Of a stretch of 64,000 nt of DNA, positions 51,726 through 60,108 are shown piece after piece. The DNA is from DAIOXA01 sp050949165. GTDB taxonomy: Bacteria; Bacillota; Proteinivoracia; UBA4975. The number at the start of each line of letters is the position of its first letter. Within the stretch, counting starts at the first letter, position 1. Where the stretch lies: positions 124,001 through 188,000 of the forward strand of contig JBMNFF010000010.1 of the NCBI GenBank assembly GCA_050949165.1. Direction: 5' to 3'. Both the position numbers and the translations under genes were made by a program. The notes beneath the pieces were generated by a model, which saw only the letters and a list, made by a program, of their open reading frames with translations, ran no database searches and was not told where the DNA came from.

Positions 51726-54456
51726 TCCCCCCTAAGTATTCGGAAAGCACCTGGAGCAATTTCTCCTTGCGTACCGGTTTTGTTATATGGTCATCGCAGC
51801 CTGCAGCGAGGCTCTTGCGCAGGTCGTCGGCAAAGGCGTAAGCCGTCAGGGCGATGATTGGCGTCGGCGCCGTCCCCCTTTGCCCTTCCAGTTGCCTGAT
51901 CTGGCTGGTGGCGGTGTACCCGTCCATGATGGGCATTTCCAGGTCCATGAGAATCAGGTCATACTGCTTGGCCTTGAATTTGGCCACGGCGACTTCGCCG
52001 TTTTCTGCCACATCGATGGCATAGGGATGATTGCGCAGATAGGCCTGAACCAACAGGACATTGTCCGCAGAGTCTTCCACCAGCAAGATCCGCTTCTCCC
52101 CGGGAGCCGCGGTGGCCTTGGTCTCGCGGCTGGGCATTGCCCTGAAGTTCTGTTCGCCTCGCAACACAGCCTGGACGGTGGCCAGCAACTCCCGCTTTCG
52201 CACCGGCTTTGCCAGAAAGGCATTGCACCCCAGTTCCCGGCAACAGTTCACTTCGGCAGCGTTGTTGTCGGAAGTCAGCATCATGACAACCGCTGCATCG
52301 GCGCCAAATTCCCTGCGAATCTGCCTGACAAGTTCAAAGCCGCTCATCCCAGGCATCCGACCATCCACTATTATCAAGTCGTACTTGCCATCGACGTGGG
52401 CCTCCTGGAAGCGCTTGAGCCCCTGGGGTCCGGACTGAACGCAGTGAACTCTGGCCCCGGAAGCCGTGAGATATTCCTGAAGGATTGAAAGATTGGTCTC
52501 GTTGTCATCTACCGCCAAGATTTTAAGCCCGGCCAATTCAGCTTTTCGAGAAGGGGGCCTGGACTCACCCCTCAGGGGATAGGTGAAGTAAAAGGTGCTG
52601 CCCTGGTCTACTTCGCTCTCCAGCCATATCCTCCCGCCCATAAGCTCCACCAGGCGTTTGGAAATCTTGAGTCCCAGGCCCGTTCCTCCATAGCGGCGGG
52701 TGGTGGAAGAGTCCCCTTGGGTAAAAGCGGAAAATACCTGTTGATACTTGTCCCGATGGATGCCGACCCCGGTGTCGGATACCGAGAAGAGGAGCTGGCC
52801 GGCATCCGCCGGATCGATTTTCACCTGGATGGCGACCTCGCCCCGCTGGGTAAATTTAATGGCATTGCCTACGAGGTTGACCAGAATCTGGCGAATGCGG
52901 ACCGGGTCTCCCTGAATTAAAGCGGGGACCTCGGAACTGACGCGGCAGGCAATCTCCAGCTTCTTGCTATGAGCAAGGAAGGCAAAGAATCCTGCGGTTT
53001 CCTCCACCAACCGACCCGGATCAAACTCGGTTGCTTCCAGGACCAGGCGGCCCGATTCGATCTTGGAGAGGTCCAGGATATTGTCGATCAAGCTGAGGAG
53101 GTGATCCCCCGCCGTCCTGAAGGTATCCACGTACTGCTTCTGCCGGGAATCGAGCTCGGTTTCATCCAGAAGCTCTGCCATGCCGATGATGACGTTCATG
53201 GGCGTGCGTATCTCGTGACTCATATTGGCCAGGAACTCGCTCTTGGCCCTGCTGGCCGCTTCGGCGCTGATTCGGGCCTGTTCCAGGGTCTCCATCGCCC
53301 GTTTTGAAACGGTGATATCGTCCAGGATGATGACGATCCTGGTGGCCGACAACCTGCGGACCGTCCCCAGGTACCACCTTTCTTCACTGGGATATTCGAA
53401 ACGCACTTCGTCCACTTCATGGCTGATGACATTCCTGATTGCAGCCCCAACCTGGTGGACAAACTCCCCCTGTGAAGCGGGCAAAGTCTCAATAAACTCC
53501 AGGAAATCCTTGCCCTCCCTGGCCGGCCCTAGAAACCGGCGCTTGCGCCAGGCGGAATTTGTCCTAACCACCGTCCCCAGGTTGTCCAACAGGGCAATCT
53601 GGGCCGAAAGGCTGTTGACCATAGCCTTGGCAAAGCTGTCAGCCTCCTGCCGCGCCTCTTCGGCATCGAGGAACTTGCTCAGATCAGTAAATATCAACAC
53701 AGAGCCTCGAATTTCACCGTCTTCGAAGATCGGGTCGGCAGAAAGTTGAACAGGCAAGGGAAATCCATCCTTGCGCCAAAACACATCCCGCTCGATTCTT
53801 GCTCTCTGACCATGGGCAAGGGACTTGTAGATGGGACACTCGGTCTTGACCAGGGGCGTCCCCATGGCATCGGTGTGGTGGATCAGCCGGTGAATCTCCT
53901 GCCCGTACAGTTCCTCTTCCCCATAGCCCAAAAGGGTGCAAGCAGCCCTGTTTATAAAACTCACCTTGCCTTCCCGATCCAAGCCGATGATACCCTCACC
54001 CGAAGAGTCCAAGATCTGGCGCAGATTGGTGGCCAGGCGGTTGTACTTCTCTTGCACTGCTTTGTACTGGGAAATATCGGTAAAGGTGATCACGGCGCCG
54101 TGAATTTTCCCCTGCCGAAGGATGGGTCGGGAAGAGGCCGAAACCGGGAGAGTTGTTCCATCCTTTCGCCAATACAGGGTATCGTGGGTGCGACTGCCCT
54201 TGCCGTCCCGAAAGAAGTGAATAGAGCATTGATTTTCGGGAAAGGGAGTCCCATCGGTCCGGGTGTGGTGAATCAGTTCATGGATATTTGTCCCCACCAC
54301 TTCACTTTCCTGGTAGCCCAGGATTTCCAGGGCTCGCTGATTGATAAAGGTGCAGATTCCCCCGACGGTAATTCCGTATATTCCCTCTCCCAATGAATCC
54401 AGGAGCAGGCGGTCGCCATCGGTAAGGCTTACAAAGCCCTCTTCGGAGAAGTCCAT
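51691..54456 (-). CDS. hybrid sensor histidine kinase (PAS-PAS-PAS-HisKA-HATPase-REC-REC)
   Basis: 921 residues, no membrane segment, so a cytoplasmic sensor. PAS1 about 15-130 and PAS2 about 140-265, both with the LIHHTxxxGTP element; PAS3-like about 275-385; HisKA with His414 in ANMSHEIRTPMN; HATPase with NLVGNAIKFTQRG, GVGIHRDKYQ and GGTGLGLKIS; receivers with LIIVDGRMPGM and LILMDLEMPIMDGY. Phosphate is expected to go His-Asp, then to HPt His50 and on to Asp56 of the regulator. Head of the operon; GGGGG lies 9 bases before ATG 54456. Confidence 0.95.
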   Translation of the reverse strand: MDFSEEGFVSLTDGDRLLLDSLGEGIYGITVGGICTFINQRALEILGYQESEVVGTNIHELIHHTRTDGTPFPENQCSIHFFRDGKGSRTHDTLYWRKDGTTLPVSASSRPILRQGKIHGAVITFTDISQYKAVQEKYNRLATNLRQILDSSGEGIIGLDREGKVSFINRAACTLLGYGEEELYGQEIHRLIHHTDAMGTPLVKTECPIYKSLAHGQRARIERDVFWRKDGFPLPVQLSADPIFEDGEIRGSVLIFTDLSKFLDAEEARQEADSFAKAMVNSLSAQIALLDNLGTVVRTNSAWRKRRFLGPAREGKDFLEFIETLPASQGEFVHQVGAAIRNVISHEVDEVRFEYPSEERWYLGTVRRLSATRIVIILDDITVSKRAMETLEQARISAEAASRAKSEFLANMSHEIRTPMNVIIGMAELLDETELDSRQKQYVDTFRTAGDHLLSLIDNILDLSKIESGRLVLEATEFDPGRLVEETAGFFAFLAHSKKLEIACRVSSEVPALIQGDPVRIRQILVNLVGNAIKFTQRGEVAIQVKIDPADAGQLLFSVSDTGVGIHRDKYQQVFSAFTQGDSSTTRRYGGTGLGLKISKRLVELMGGRIWLESEVDQGSTFYFTYPLRGESRPPSRKAELAGLKILAVDDNETNLSILQEYLTASGARVHCVQSGPQGLKRFQEAHVDGKYDLIIVDGRMPGMSGFELVRQIRREFGADAAVVMMLTSDNNAAEVNCCRELGCNAFLAKPVRKRELLATVQAVLRGEQNFRAMPSRETKATAAPGEKRILLVEDSADNVLLVQAYLRNHPYAIDVAENGEVAVAKFKAKQYDLILMDLEMPIMDGYTATSQIRQLEGQRGTAPTPIIALTAYAFADDLRKSLAAGCDDHITKPVRKEKLLQVLSEYLGGSGRSGQICRQN

Positions 54457-54535
54457 CCAATCTTACCCCCCATATTCTTCATACCCTAATCTTGCCACTT
54501 GATGCAGAGTTTGGCAAGGTTATTGCCCGAATCTG

Positions 54536-55251
54536 CTAGATATACAGTGTGGCGGACATGTCCCTCAGCCAAGCCAGGTGCCGGCGATACTCGGGACATG
54601 CTCCCTCCACAACCTGCCAAAAGCGCGGGGTATGGTTCATCTCCAGCAAATGAGCCAATTCGTGGATAATCACATAGTCTACCACCGGCAAAGGAGCCAG
54701 CAACAGCCGCCAGGTAAAATTGAGATTACCCCGGCTGGAGCAACTGCCCAGGATGGTGGTTTGCCCCTTGACAGTAATGCGATTGAGCTTGTGCTGAAAG
54801 TGCAGGCGGTTGAGCTCGGCCACCCGGGGGGAAACCACTGCCTGGCCCGGGCCAGATAGAGTCTGCCCAGGCATTCCCGCACCCTATCCCGGGTCTGCTC
54901 CCCGGGCTCAATAAAAATATCTACTTGGTCTCCCTGCCACCGGCCCTGGGTCCGGCCGTGGCCGGGGTGCATTCTCAGCACCACCTCCCCCCCCAGGTAG
55001 GGCAATATTTGCCCATCGCCATACTCCCTGGTTGGGCAGCGCCGGGAAAGCTCTTCTATCCTGGCAACCAGCCACTCCCGGTTTTTCGCCAAGAGCCCGT
55101 CCAGTTCCGGGGCAGTGCAGCCCAGGGGAGTGCGCAGGATTATGCCTTCCTGGGGATGCACGCTTATGTGGATCTTCTTAAGCCGGGGAGAAGGCTGGAC
55201 TTTCCAGGGCAGCGCCCGGCCATCTAAGTAAATTGAATTCACGATTTCCAC
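54536..55251 (-). pseudogene. YgjP/SprT-like zinc metalloprotease (DUF45), frameshifted
   Basis: The N-terminal two thirds (MEIVNSIYLDGRALPWKVQP to YLARARQWFPP) and the C-terminal third (RVAELNRLHF through VIIHELAHLLEMNH to LYI) are in different frames. They join exactly if one base is added to the run of six C on the coding strand (plus-strand G run 54826-54831), giving ARQWFPPRVAELNR. The zinc motif HELAH, with the GSCSSRGNLNF block, is intact after joining. A single missing base in a homopolymer is more likely a sequence error than true decay. Full length about 238 residues, normal for the family. Confidence 0.85.
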
Positions 55252-55275
55252 CTAGTGTATAATTCGCTCAAAAAC

Positions 55276-55306
55276 AATAACACCCTCTTTGCAGAGGGTG
55301 CCTATA
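55276..55306 (-). terminator. intrinsic terminator
   Basis: On the minus strand ACCCTCT-GCAA-AGAGGGT-GTTATTGTTTTT; ends the small YgaP-like gene before the metalloprotease. Confidence 0.75.
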
Positions 55307-55329
55307 TTATTTTTTCCCATGACGGGAGC

Positions 55330-55560
55330 CTACCCCTCGCCCCGGAAACGACCCTGAGAATAATCGATTAACCAACCCATACAGTCACGGACTGCACAGT
55401 AGCCGTGCAATCCCTCCATGATCATGAGGACCCCCAGGACAAAGAGGGCGTCGTTGACAAGAGGCCTGCCATTGCGGGCCAAGGCATATCCTGCCACCAA
55501 TCCGCCGCCCACCATGCGCACAACCCGATCCCGGTATTCCAGATTTTGTCTATAAGTCAA
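55330..55560 (-). CDS. DUF2892/YgaP-like membrane protein
   Basis: 76 residues. MTYRQNLEYRDRVVRMVGGG followed by two short hydrophobic segments and GLHGYCAVRDCMGW; the CxVRDCMG ending is the same kind of pattern seen in YgaP transmembrane-like proteins (GxCPxY). TTG 55560 start with GGACGGTGA upstream. Confidence 0.75.
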   Translation of the reverse strand: MTYRQNLEYRDRVVRMVGGGLVAGYALARNGRPLVNDALFVLGVLMIMEGLHGYCAVRDCMGWLIDYSQGRFRGEG

Positions 55561-55726
55561 TGGCTTTCACCGTCCTCTTCTTTGCTGTCCTTAGTGTGTG
55601 CAACTTGCCCCTTCTTTATTGTTGGCAAGGCGGCAAGATAAATTGACATATTGGTTGAGAGAAGAAGGAAAACAGGCCCAGGATGTCTAAGTAATTTTAT
55701 TGGGTATGGGGTAAGGGGGTATAAGG

Positions 55727-56178
55727 TTGGATAAAACTAAAATTGTCAAGAATTGGGTCCGCATAACTGGGGCCGAATTTGTGCTGGGCACCAAGGGCAG
55801 GGCCTTTGCCCTGGGCTGGAAATTGCTCAACGACTATCTCTTTTTTTGAATTCCGGTCACTGTCCCGAGACCAAGGCCCCCCTCTACGACTTCACGCAAT
55901 TTATCGATACCTTTGCCGACCTAGCTGCCGGCACCGATGACGACCTCTATCACTGGATTGTTGCCAACGGGCACACCATAATCGACGTCCTGCACGAGGA
56001 GGAGGACCAGCAGGAAGATATCCCCAATTCCCATTGTCCCCTGTGCAGCGTCCCCCTCACTCCCCAGAATGTCGCCCGGGATCCCAACGGCCATATTCGC
56101 ACCTCGGCCGTGGGCCGCGCCTGGTGTACGGACTGCGCCCGCAAGGTTCAGGAAAGAAACTGGTTATCCCCGGATTAG
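55727..56178 (+). pseudogene. zinc-finger type hypothetical protein, frameshifted
   Basis: TTG 55727 (AAGGGGG upstream) opens a frame MDKTKIVKNWVRITGAEFVL to LLNDYLFF that stops at 55847-55849. The next frame continues LNSGHCPETKAPLYDFTQFI to the end at 56178. Adding one T to the run of seven (55841-55847) joins both into ~150 residues. The C-terminal part has CPLC and CTDC pairs (zinc ribbon) and an acidic LHEEEDQQED. Family unknown. As with the metalloprotease, the likely cause is a one-base homopolymer error. Confidence 0.75.
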
Positions 56179-56250
56179 TGCGTTCCACTGCGTGAATATC
56201 CCTCCCCTTCCCTTGCCACAATAATACTGACCAGCAAAGGAGGGATAGCC

Positions 56251-56667
56251 ATGCACTTGATTCCCCACGAATGGAGACACTTGGACAACTGGCGGCGCGA
56301 GATGGAGCGCTTCTTTTCACCCCTGGCCCACGGCTTGAATTCTCCCCGGGTGGACATCCTGGAGACGGAGGATGAACTGGTAGCGGTGTGTGAGCTTCCC
56401 GGGATTGAGAAGAAAGAGGACCTCCATATCGACGTGGCCGACAATACCCTGATCATCAGCGGCAATTTTCGCCGCTGGCGTGAAATAGAAGACCGTTCCA
56501 TGCATCGGCGGGAAAGGTATGTGGGCAATTTCACCCGCTCCGTCAGCCTGCCCCTGCCTGTCAAGGAGGATGAGATCCAGGCCACGTACCGCAACGGGCT
56601 CCTGGAGGTGCACATGCCCAAGGCCGACCTGCCCCGGGGAAGGCAAATAGATATCGAATTTTCATAA
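56251..56667 (+). CDS. Hsp20/alpha-crystallin small heat-shock protein
   Basis: 138 residues. Alpha-crystallin domain with VAVCELPGIEKKEDLHIDVA and the C-terminal YRNGLLEVHMPK motif. ATP-independent holdase. GGAGGG upstream of ATG 56251. No CIRCE element (TTAGCACTC-N9-GAGTGCTAA) is seen in front of it, so HrcA control is unlikely. Confidence 0.95.
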   Translation: MHLIPHEWRHLDNWRREMERFFSPLAHGLNSPRVDILETEDELVAVCELPGIEKKEDLHIDVADNTLIISGNFRRWREIEDRSMHRRERYVGNFTRSVSLPLPVKEDEIQATYRNGLLEVHMPKADLPRGRQIDIEFS

Positions 56668-56690
56668 AGGGCGCCTGGAGGCGCCCTTTT
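56668..56690. terminator. intrinsic terminator
   Basis: GGGCGCC-TGGA-GGCGCCC-TTTT between convergent hsp20 and the PBP gene. Confidence 0.85.
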
Positions 56691-58641
56691 ACCTTTCCCG
56701 AATTCCCCGCTCCAGGCATTCCCGGGCCAGGGCAACGGCATGGAGACTGCTGATGCTCCTGTCCCCTTCTAAACAGACAGTGAGGACCAGGTCGTCAAAA
56801 TAACATATGTACCAGGCGATCTGGCGATTTCTGGATATTTCCGAGGTGCCTGTTTTGCCCCGCACCGTCTCCTGGCCCGCCCAGGCCAGGGCCTGTTGGT
56901 CAGAGGCGGCATAGGCCAGGACCCGGTCCACCAATTCGAGATTTTCCCGAGCAAATCCGGTCTCCAGCCAAATCCCATCGGACTCAGTCTCCACAAGGCG
57001 GGGGACTGGAATGGTCCCGTCCCGGCGGGCTATGGCTGCATACATCAGGGTCATGTGCAGGGGGGTTGCCGTCATCTCACCCTGGCCGTAGCTGGTGTCG
57101 GCCAGCAGCACCTCGCCCCGACCCTGGTTCCTGACCTGGGACTTTCGATTATTAAGGGGCAGGGGGATGTCGGCCCCGAAACCCAAAGCGCCGGCGTATT
57201 CCTCAAAGGCCTCCCAGCCTACCTTTAACCCCAGGTCGGCAAAGTAAACGTTGTCGGACCACTTCATGGCATCCCATAGGTTCACCGGGCCCAGGGGCCT
57301 CAGCACCCTGGTCACCTGGTACCCCCCCCAGTCGGGGCTTTTCTGCCAGCGGAGCGGGGTGTCCCAAGCATGCTCGGGGTCGACCACCCCCTGCTCCAGG
57401 GCCATCAGAGCGGTAAAGGGCTTGAAAACCGAACCCGGCGGGTAAACGCCGTTAAAGGCCCGGTTGAAGAACGGGGTGTCCAGGGCCTCCAGCTCTTGAT
57501 ACTGGCGAGGGGTTATCCCCAGGGCAAAGAGATTGCTGTCAAAGCCCGGTTTGGATACCGCCCCCAGGATCGCGCCGCTGGTATAGTCCATCAGGAGCAT
57601 GCTGCCGGTCCAGTCTCCCAGGACCGAGTCCAACAGGCGAATTTTGGCCAGGTCCAGGGTCGTCCTGACATCCTGGCCCGGCGTCTGCTCCCGTCGGGCC
57701 ACGGTGGCCACCACCTCCTGACCTTCCCGGATGGTGATGGTGAATCCGGGCCTCCCGGCCAACACCTCGTCGTAGACCAGCTCCAGACCGGCCTGCCCCA
57801 CGATGTCACCGGCCCGGAAGCCCAGTTTTTCCAGCTCTGCCAGCCTTTCTGCCTGGATTTCCCCCACATAGCCCACAGTCTGGGCCAGGGAATCGGGAAT
57901 ATTGTACACCCTTGCCTCCCTTTCCCGGTCCAGGACGCCCTTAATTGCCGTCAGGGCCGGGCGCAACTGGAGCCAATCCTGCTGGCTCAGGGTCTGAACG
58001 GGGACGAAGGTATCGTCCCGAACCCAGGCCTGCTCCAACAGGGAGCGAATCTCTTCCTCCTGCCTATCCAGGAGCAAGGCCAGGCGGCCAAGGCTGTGCT
58101 CATCCATGCTCCCCGGCACAAGCCCGACGCTGTATGCCGAACCGGTAGTAGCCAGGGGCGCATTGTCCCGATCCAGAATGCTGCCCCGCCGGGGCATCTG
58201 CCGACTGACCCGAACCACCCGCTGGGCCGTCAACTGGGGAAAGATGTGGCAATGGTCCCAGTCTAGTTTCCAGCCTTGGGGGGTTTCCGCAACTTCCAGG
58301 GAATAATCCTGGGTAAAACTCCCCACCGTGGTGGTCTCGAACTCCAGGGTGTACAGCAACTCCTGTTCGGCCTGGGTAACCTGGCGCAGGCTCAGCCGCG
58401 CAAGGCCGATTCCCTCTGCAATATTGGCGTGGCGAGTGCAAAAGGTCTCTTCATCGCACTGCGCCTGGCTCTCGGCGGAAAGCATCTGGTACATTTCCGA
58501 CCAGTTTCCCTGTTCCCAGAGCCGGATATACTGGGCCAGGGCGGCCTCAGGACCTGGCTCCTCCCTCCCTTCGCAACCAGTCAGGAGCAGAGCCAGAGCC
58601 CCGCAGAGCAAAATTATCAGGCAGCAGCTTTTCTTAACCAT
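56689..58641 (-). CDS. penicillin-binding lipoprotein of the MecA/PBP3 type
   Basis: 650 residues. Lipobox LLTGC (signal about 1-22), NTF2-like MecA_N domain (about 28-130), PBP dimerisation region (about 150-330: RRGSILDRDNAPLA), transpeptidase (about 340-650) with PPGSVFKPF (SxxK), KWSDNVYF (SxN) and RGKTGTSE (KTG). Class B D,D-transpeptidase anchored outside; homologues include low-affinity PBPs. ATG 58641 follows AGGAGA; GTG 58647 overlaps it. Confidence 0.95.
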   Translation of the reverse strand: MVKKSCCLIILLCGALALLLTGCEGREEPGPEAALAQYIRLWEQGNWSEMYQMLSAESQAQCDEETFCTRHANIAEGIGLARLSLRQVTQAEQELLYTLEFETTTVGSFTQDYSLEVAETPQGWKLDWDHCHIFPQLTAQRVVRVSRQMPRRGSILDRDNAPLATTGSAYSVGLVPGSMDEHSLGRLALLLDRQEEEIRSLLEQAWVRDDTFVPVQTLSQQDWLQLRPALTAIKGVLDREREARVYNIPDSLAQTVGYVGEIQAERLAELEKLGFRAGDIVGQAGLELVYDEVLAGRPGFTITIREGQEVVATVARREQTPGQDVRTTLDLAKIRLLDSVLGDWTGSMLLMDYTSGAILGAVSKPGFDSNLFALGITPRQYQELEALDTPFFNRAFNGVYPPGSVFKPFTALMALEQGVVDPEHAWDTPLRWQKSPDWGGYQVTRVLRPLGPVNLWDAMKWSDNVYFADLGLKVGWEAFEEYAGALGFGADIPLPLNNRKSQVRNQGRGEVLLADTSYGQGEMTATPLHMTLMYAAIARRDGTIPVPRLVETESDGIWLETGFARENLELVDRVLAYAASDQQALAWAGQETVRGKTGTSEISRNRQIAWYICYFDDLVLTVCLEGDRSISSLHAVALARECLERGIRER

Positions 58642-58734
58642 ACCCACTCTCCTTTTTGTTCTGAATAAGCTTTCCGGCCAAGGTTCAAACTAAGGGCGGC
58701 GAGAAGTTCTGAACATAATAAGGAGGTCGCGCCC

Positions 58735-58920
58735 ATGTCACAACTCAATCAGATGGAGCTGCAAAACCTGCGCCACATCATTGGCTGCCACGATGTAGCA
58801 GCCCAAAAGCTGGAAGCCTATTCCCAGTCCCTCACCGATCCCGAGATCAAGCAGATGTTCCAACAATCGGCCCAGTCCGCCCGCAGCGCCAAGCAAAAGC
58901 TGATGTCATTTCTCAACTAG
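58735..58920 (+). CDS. small CotF-like spore protein
   Basis: 61 residues, helical: MSQLNQMELQNLRHIIGCHD, then LEAYSQSLTDPEIKQMFQQS. The pattern is that of short spore-coat/DUF2383-like helical-hairpin proteins, which normally travel with a CotF gene, as here. AGGAGG 8 bases before the ATG. Confidence 0.8.
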   Translation: MSQLNQMELQNLRHIIGCHDVAAQKLEAYSQSLTDPEIKQMFQQSAQSARSAKQKLMSFLN

Positions 58921-58930
58921 GAGGGAAATT

Positions 58931-59179
58931 ATGCGAGAAAAAGATATGGTCAACGATGTCCTCTCGATGATCAACAGCAGCCTCACCACCTATGCCAGCG
59001 CCATCGCCGAGAGCGAGAATCCGCAGCTTCGCCAAACCTTGCAACAGATGCGCAACAGCGATGAGCAGTTTCAGTTCCAGCTCAGCCAGGCTGCCATGCA
59101 AAAGGGATACTATCAGCCTGCCCAAAAGGCCAGTCCCCAGGATATCCAGCAGCTGAAATCCCAGCTGAGCAGCAGCTGA
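58931..59179 (+). CDS. CotF-family spore coat protein
   Basis: 82 residues. MREKDMVNDVLSMINSSLTT and NPQLRQTLQQMRNSDEQFQF are typical of CotF-domain coat proteins, ending with the Gln/Tyr-rich GYYQPAQKA. Ten bases after the preceding gene, GGAGGG before its ATG: a two-gene coat operon, supporting a spore-forming host. Confidence 0.88.
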   Translation: MREKDMVNDVLSMINSSLTTYASAIAESENPQLRQTLQQMRNSDEQFQFQLSQAAMQKGYYQPAQKASPQDIQQLKSQLSSS

Positions 59180-59200
59180 CCTTTACCCCTTATATAAACC

Positions 59201-59228
59201 AAAAGAGCGCGATTTATTCGCGCTCTTC
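59201..59228. terminator. bidirectional terminator
   Basis: AGAGCGCG-ATTTATT-CGCGCTCT flanked by AAAA and TCTC, between convergent units. Confidence 0.75.
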
Positions 59229-60014
59229 TCTATCCATGATATTTATATTGCCTGTGTCAGCAGGTTGCACCGGATTGCGTTCCTCGGCTTCGTAATTCAT
59301 CAAGTAAATTGCCCCGTCATGGTAAACGCTGGTGATTTCTCCACTTTCAGTCAGGTAAATCTGGACTGTATGCCCTTTCTTGAAGGCAATCTGCAGGGGG
59401 AATTGAAATTCCTTTACCACATTTCCGGTTCTTATCCGAACCCGGGTTTGATGATTGTGGTTGCGGCCAAATTCAGATAGACTTGCCCCCATCAAAAACC
59501 CCTCAACATCCCCCATGGCGCTGATGCCAATTCTGGGATAATCGACGATTACGCCATGAATTGGAGGGCTCTCCAAGACCTTCTCCTCTATATAGGTCAA
59601 GTCGGCCCGGAGGACAAGATCACCATTTTCGAAACCTTGCTGCGTGCTATCGAAGAAAACATACCCGGAAATATCCAGACCCTCTGTGTCAATACAGTTG
59701 TCTAAGTCACATCCATGGGCGAGGAAGTCGAATTGATAATAGTCCTCAGGGCTGGCAGGGTAAAAACCTTGCCCCCGGTCATGCCCATGATTCCATGCCC
59801 CTTTGACCTTTTCCAGCAATATATCTTCTTTTACCTTGCCCCAGAAATGACGACATTGGTAAATGTCCCCCAGCCGTGATTTCACCAAGTCCCAGTTAAT
59901 TCTGCTGTTATCCAATGGGGTTTCACACAGGGCCACCACCAGTTCCTGTCCCGAGGAGACACGCCCGAACACAAAACCGATATGTTTCCCATCACAACCT
60001 CGCACGTTGAACAT
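59214..60014 (-). CDS. hypothetical protein, 266 residues
   Basis: Soluble, beta-rich. MFNVRGCDGKHIGFVFGRVS start with AAGGGGAAT upstream; middle part acidic with CDLDNCIDTEG. The C-terminal part (VRIRTGNVVKEFQFPLQIAF, then GHTVQIYLTESG) looks like a small beta-barrel. Slightly AT-richer than its neighbours. I do not recognise it. Confidence 0.72.
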   Translation of the reverse strand: MFNVRGCDGKHIGFVFGRVSSGQELVVALCETPLDNSRINWDLVKSRLGDIYQCRHFWGKVKEDILLEKVKGAWNHGHDRGQGFYPASPEDYYQFDFLAHGCDLDNCIDTEGLDISGYVFFDSTQQGFENGDLVLRADLTYIEEKVLESPPIHGVIVDYPRIGISAMGDVEGFLMGASLSEFGRNHNHQTRVRIRTGNVVKEFQFPLQIAFKKGHTVQIYLTESGEITSVYHDGAIYLMNYEAEERNPVQPADTGNINIMDREERE

Positions 60015-60108
60015 GCTATTCCCCCTTGGCAATAATCCTGCGGGCAGGCCGGGCGAAGATCATCCAGCCCGGCCCGCGAGGTTGGCACTGAGAGAAATGC
60101 CCCCGCAG

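Noticed and set aside
54679..54911. Separate small genes covering the metalloprotease C-terminus
   Set aside because: The two frames join into one family-typical protein by a single base at a C6 run, so separate genes are not needed.
56180..56250. CIRCE element before hsp20
   Set aside because: No TTAGCACTC-N9-GAGTGCTAA or close variant is present.
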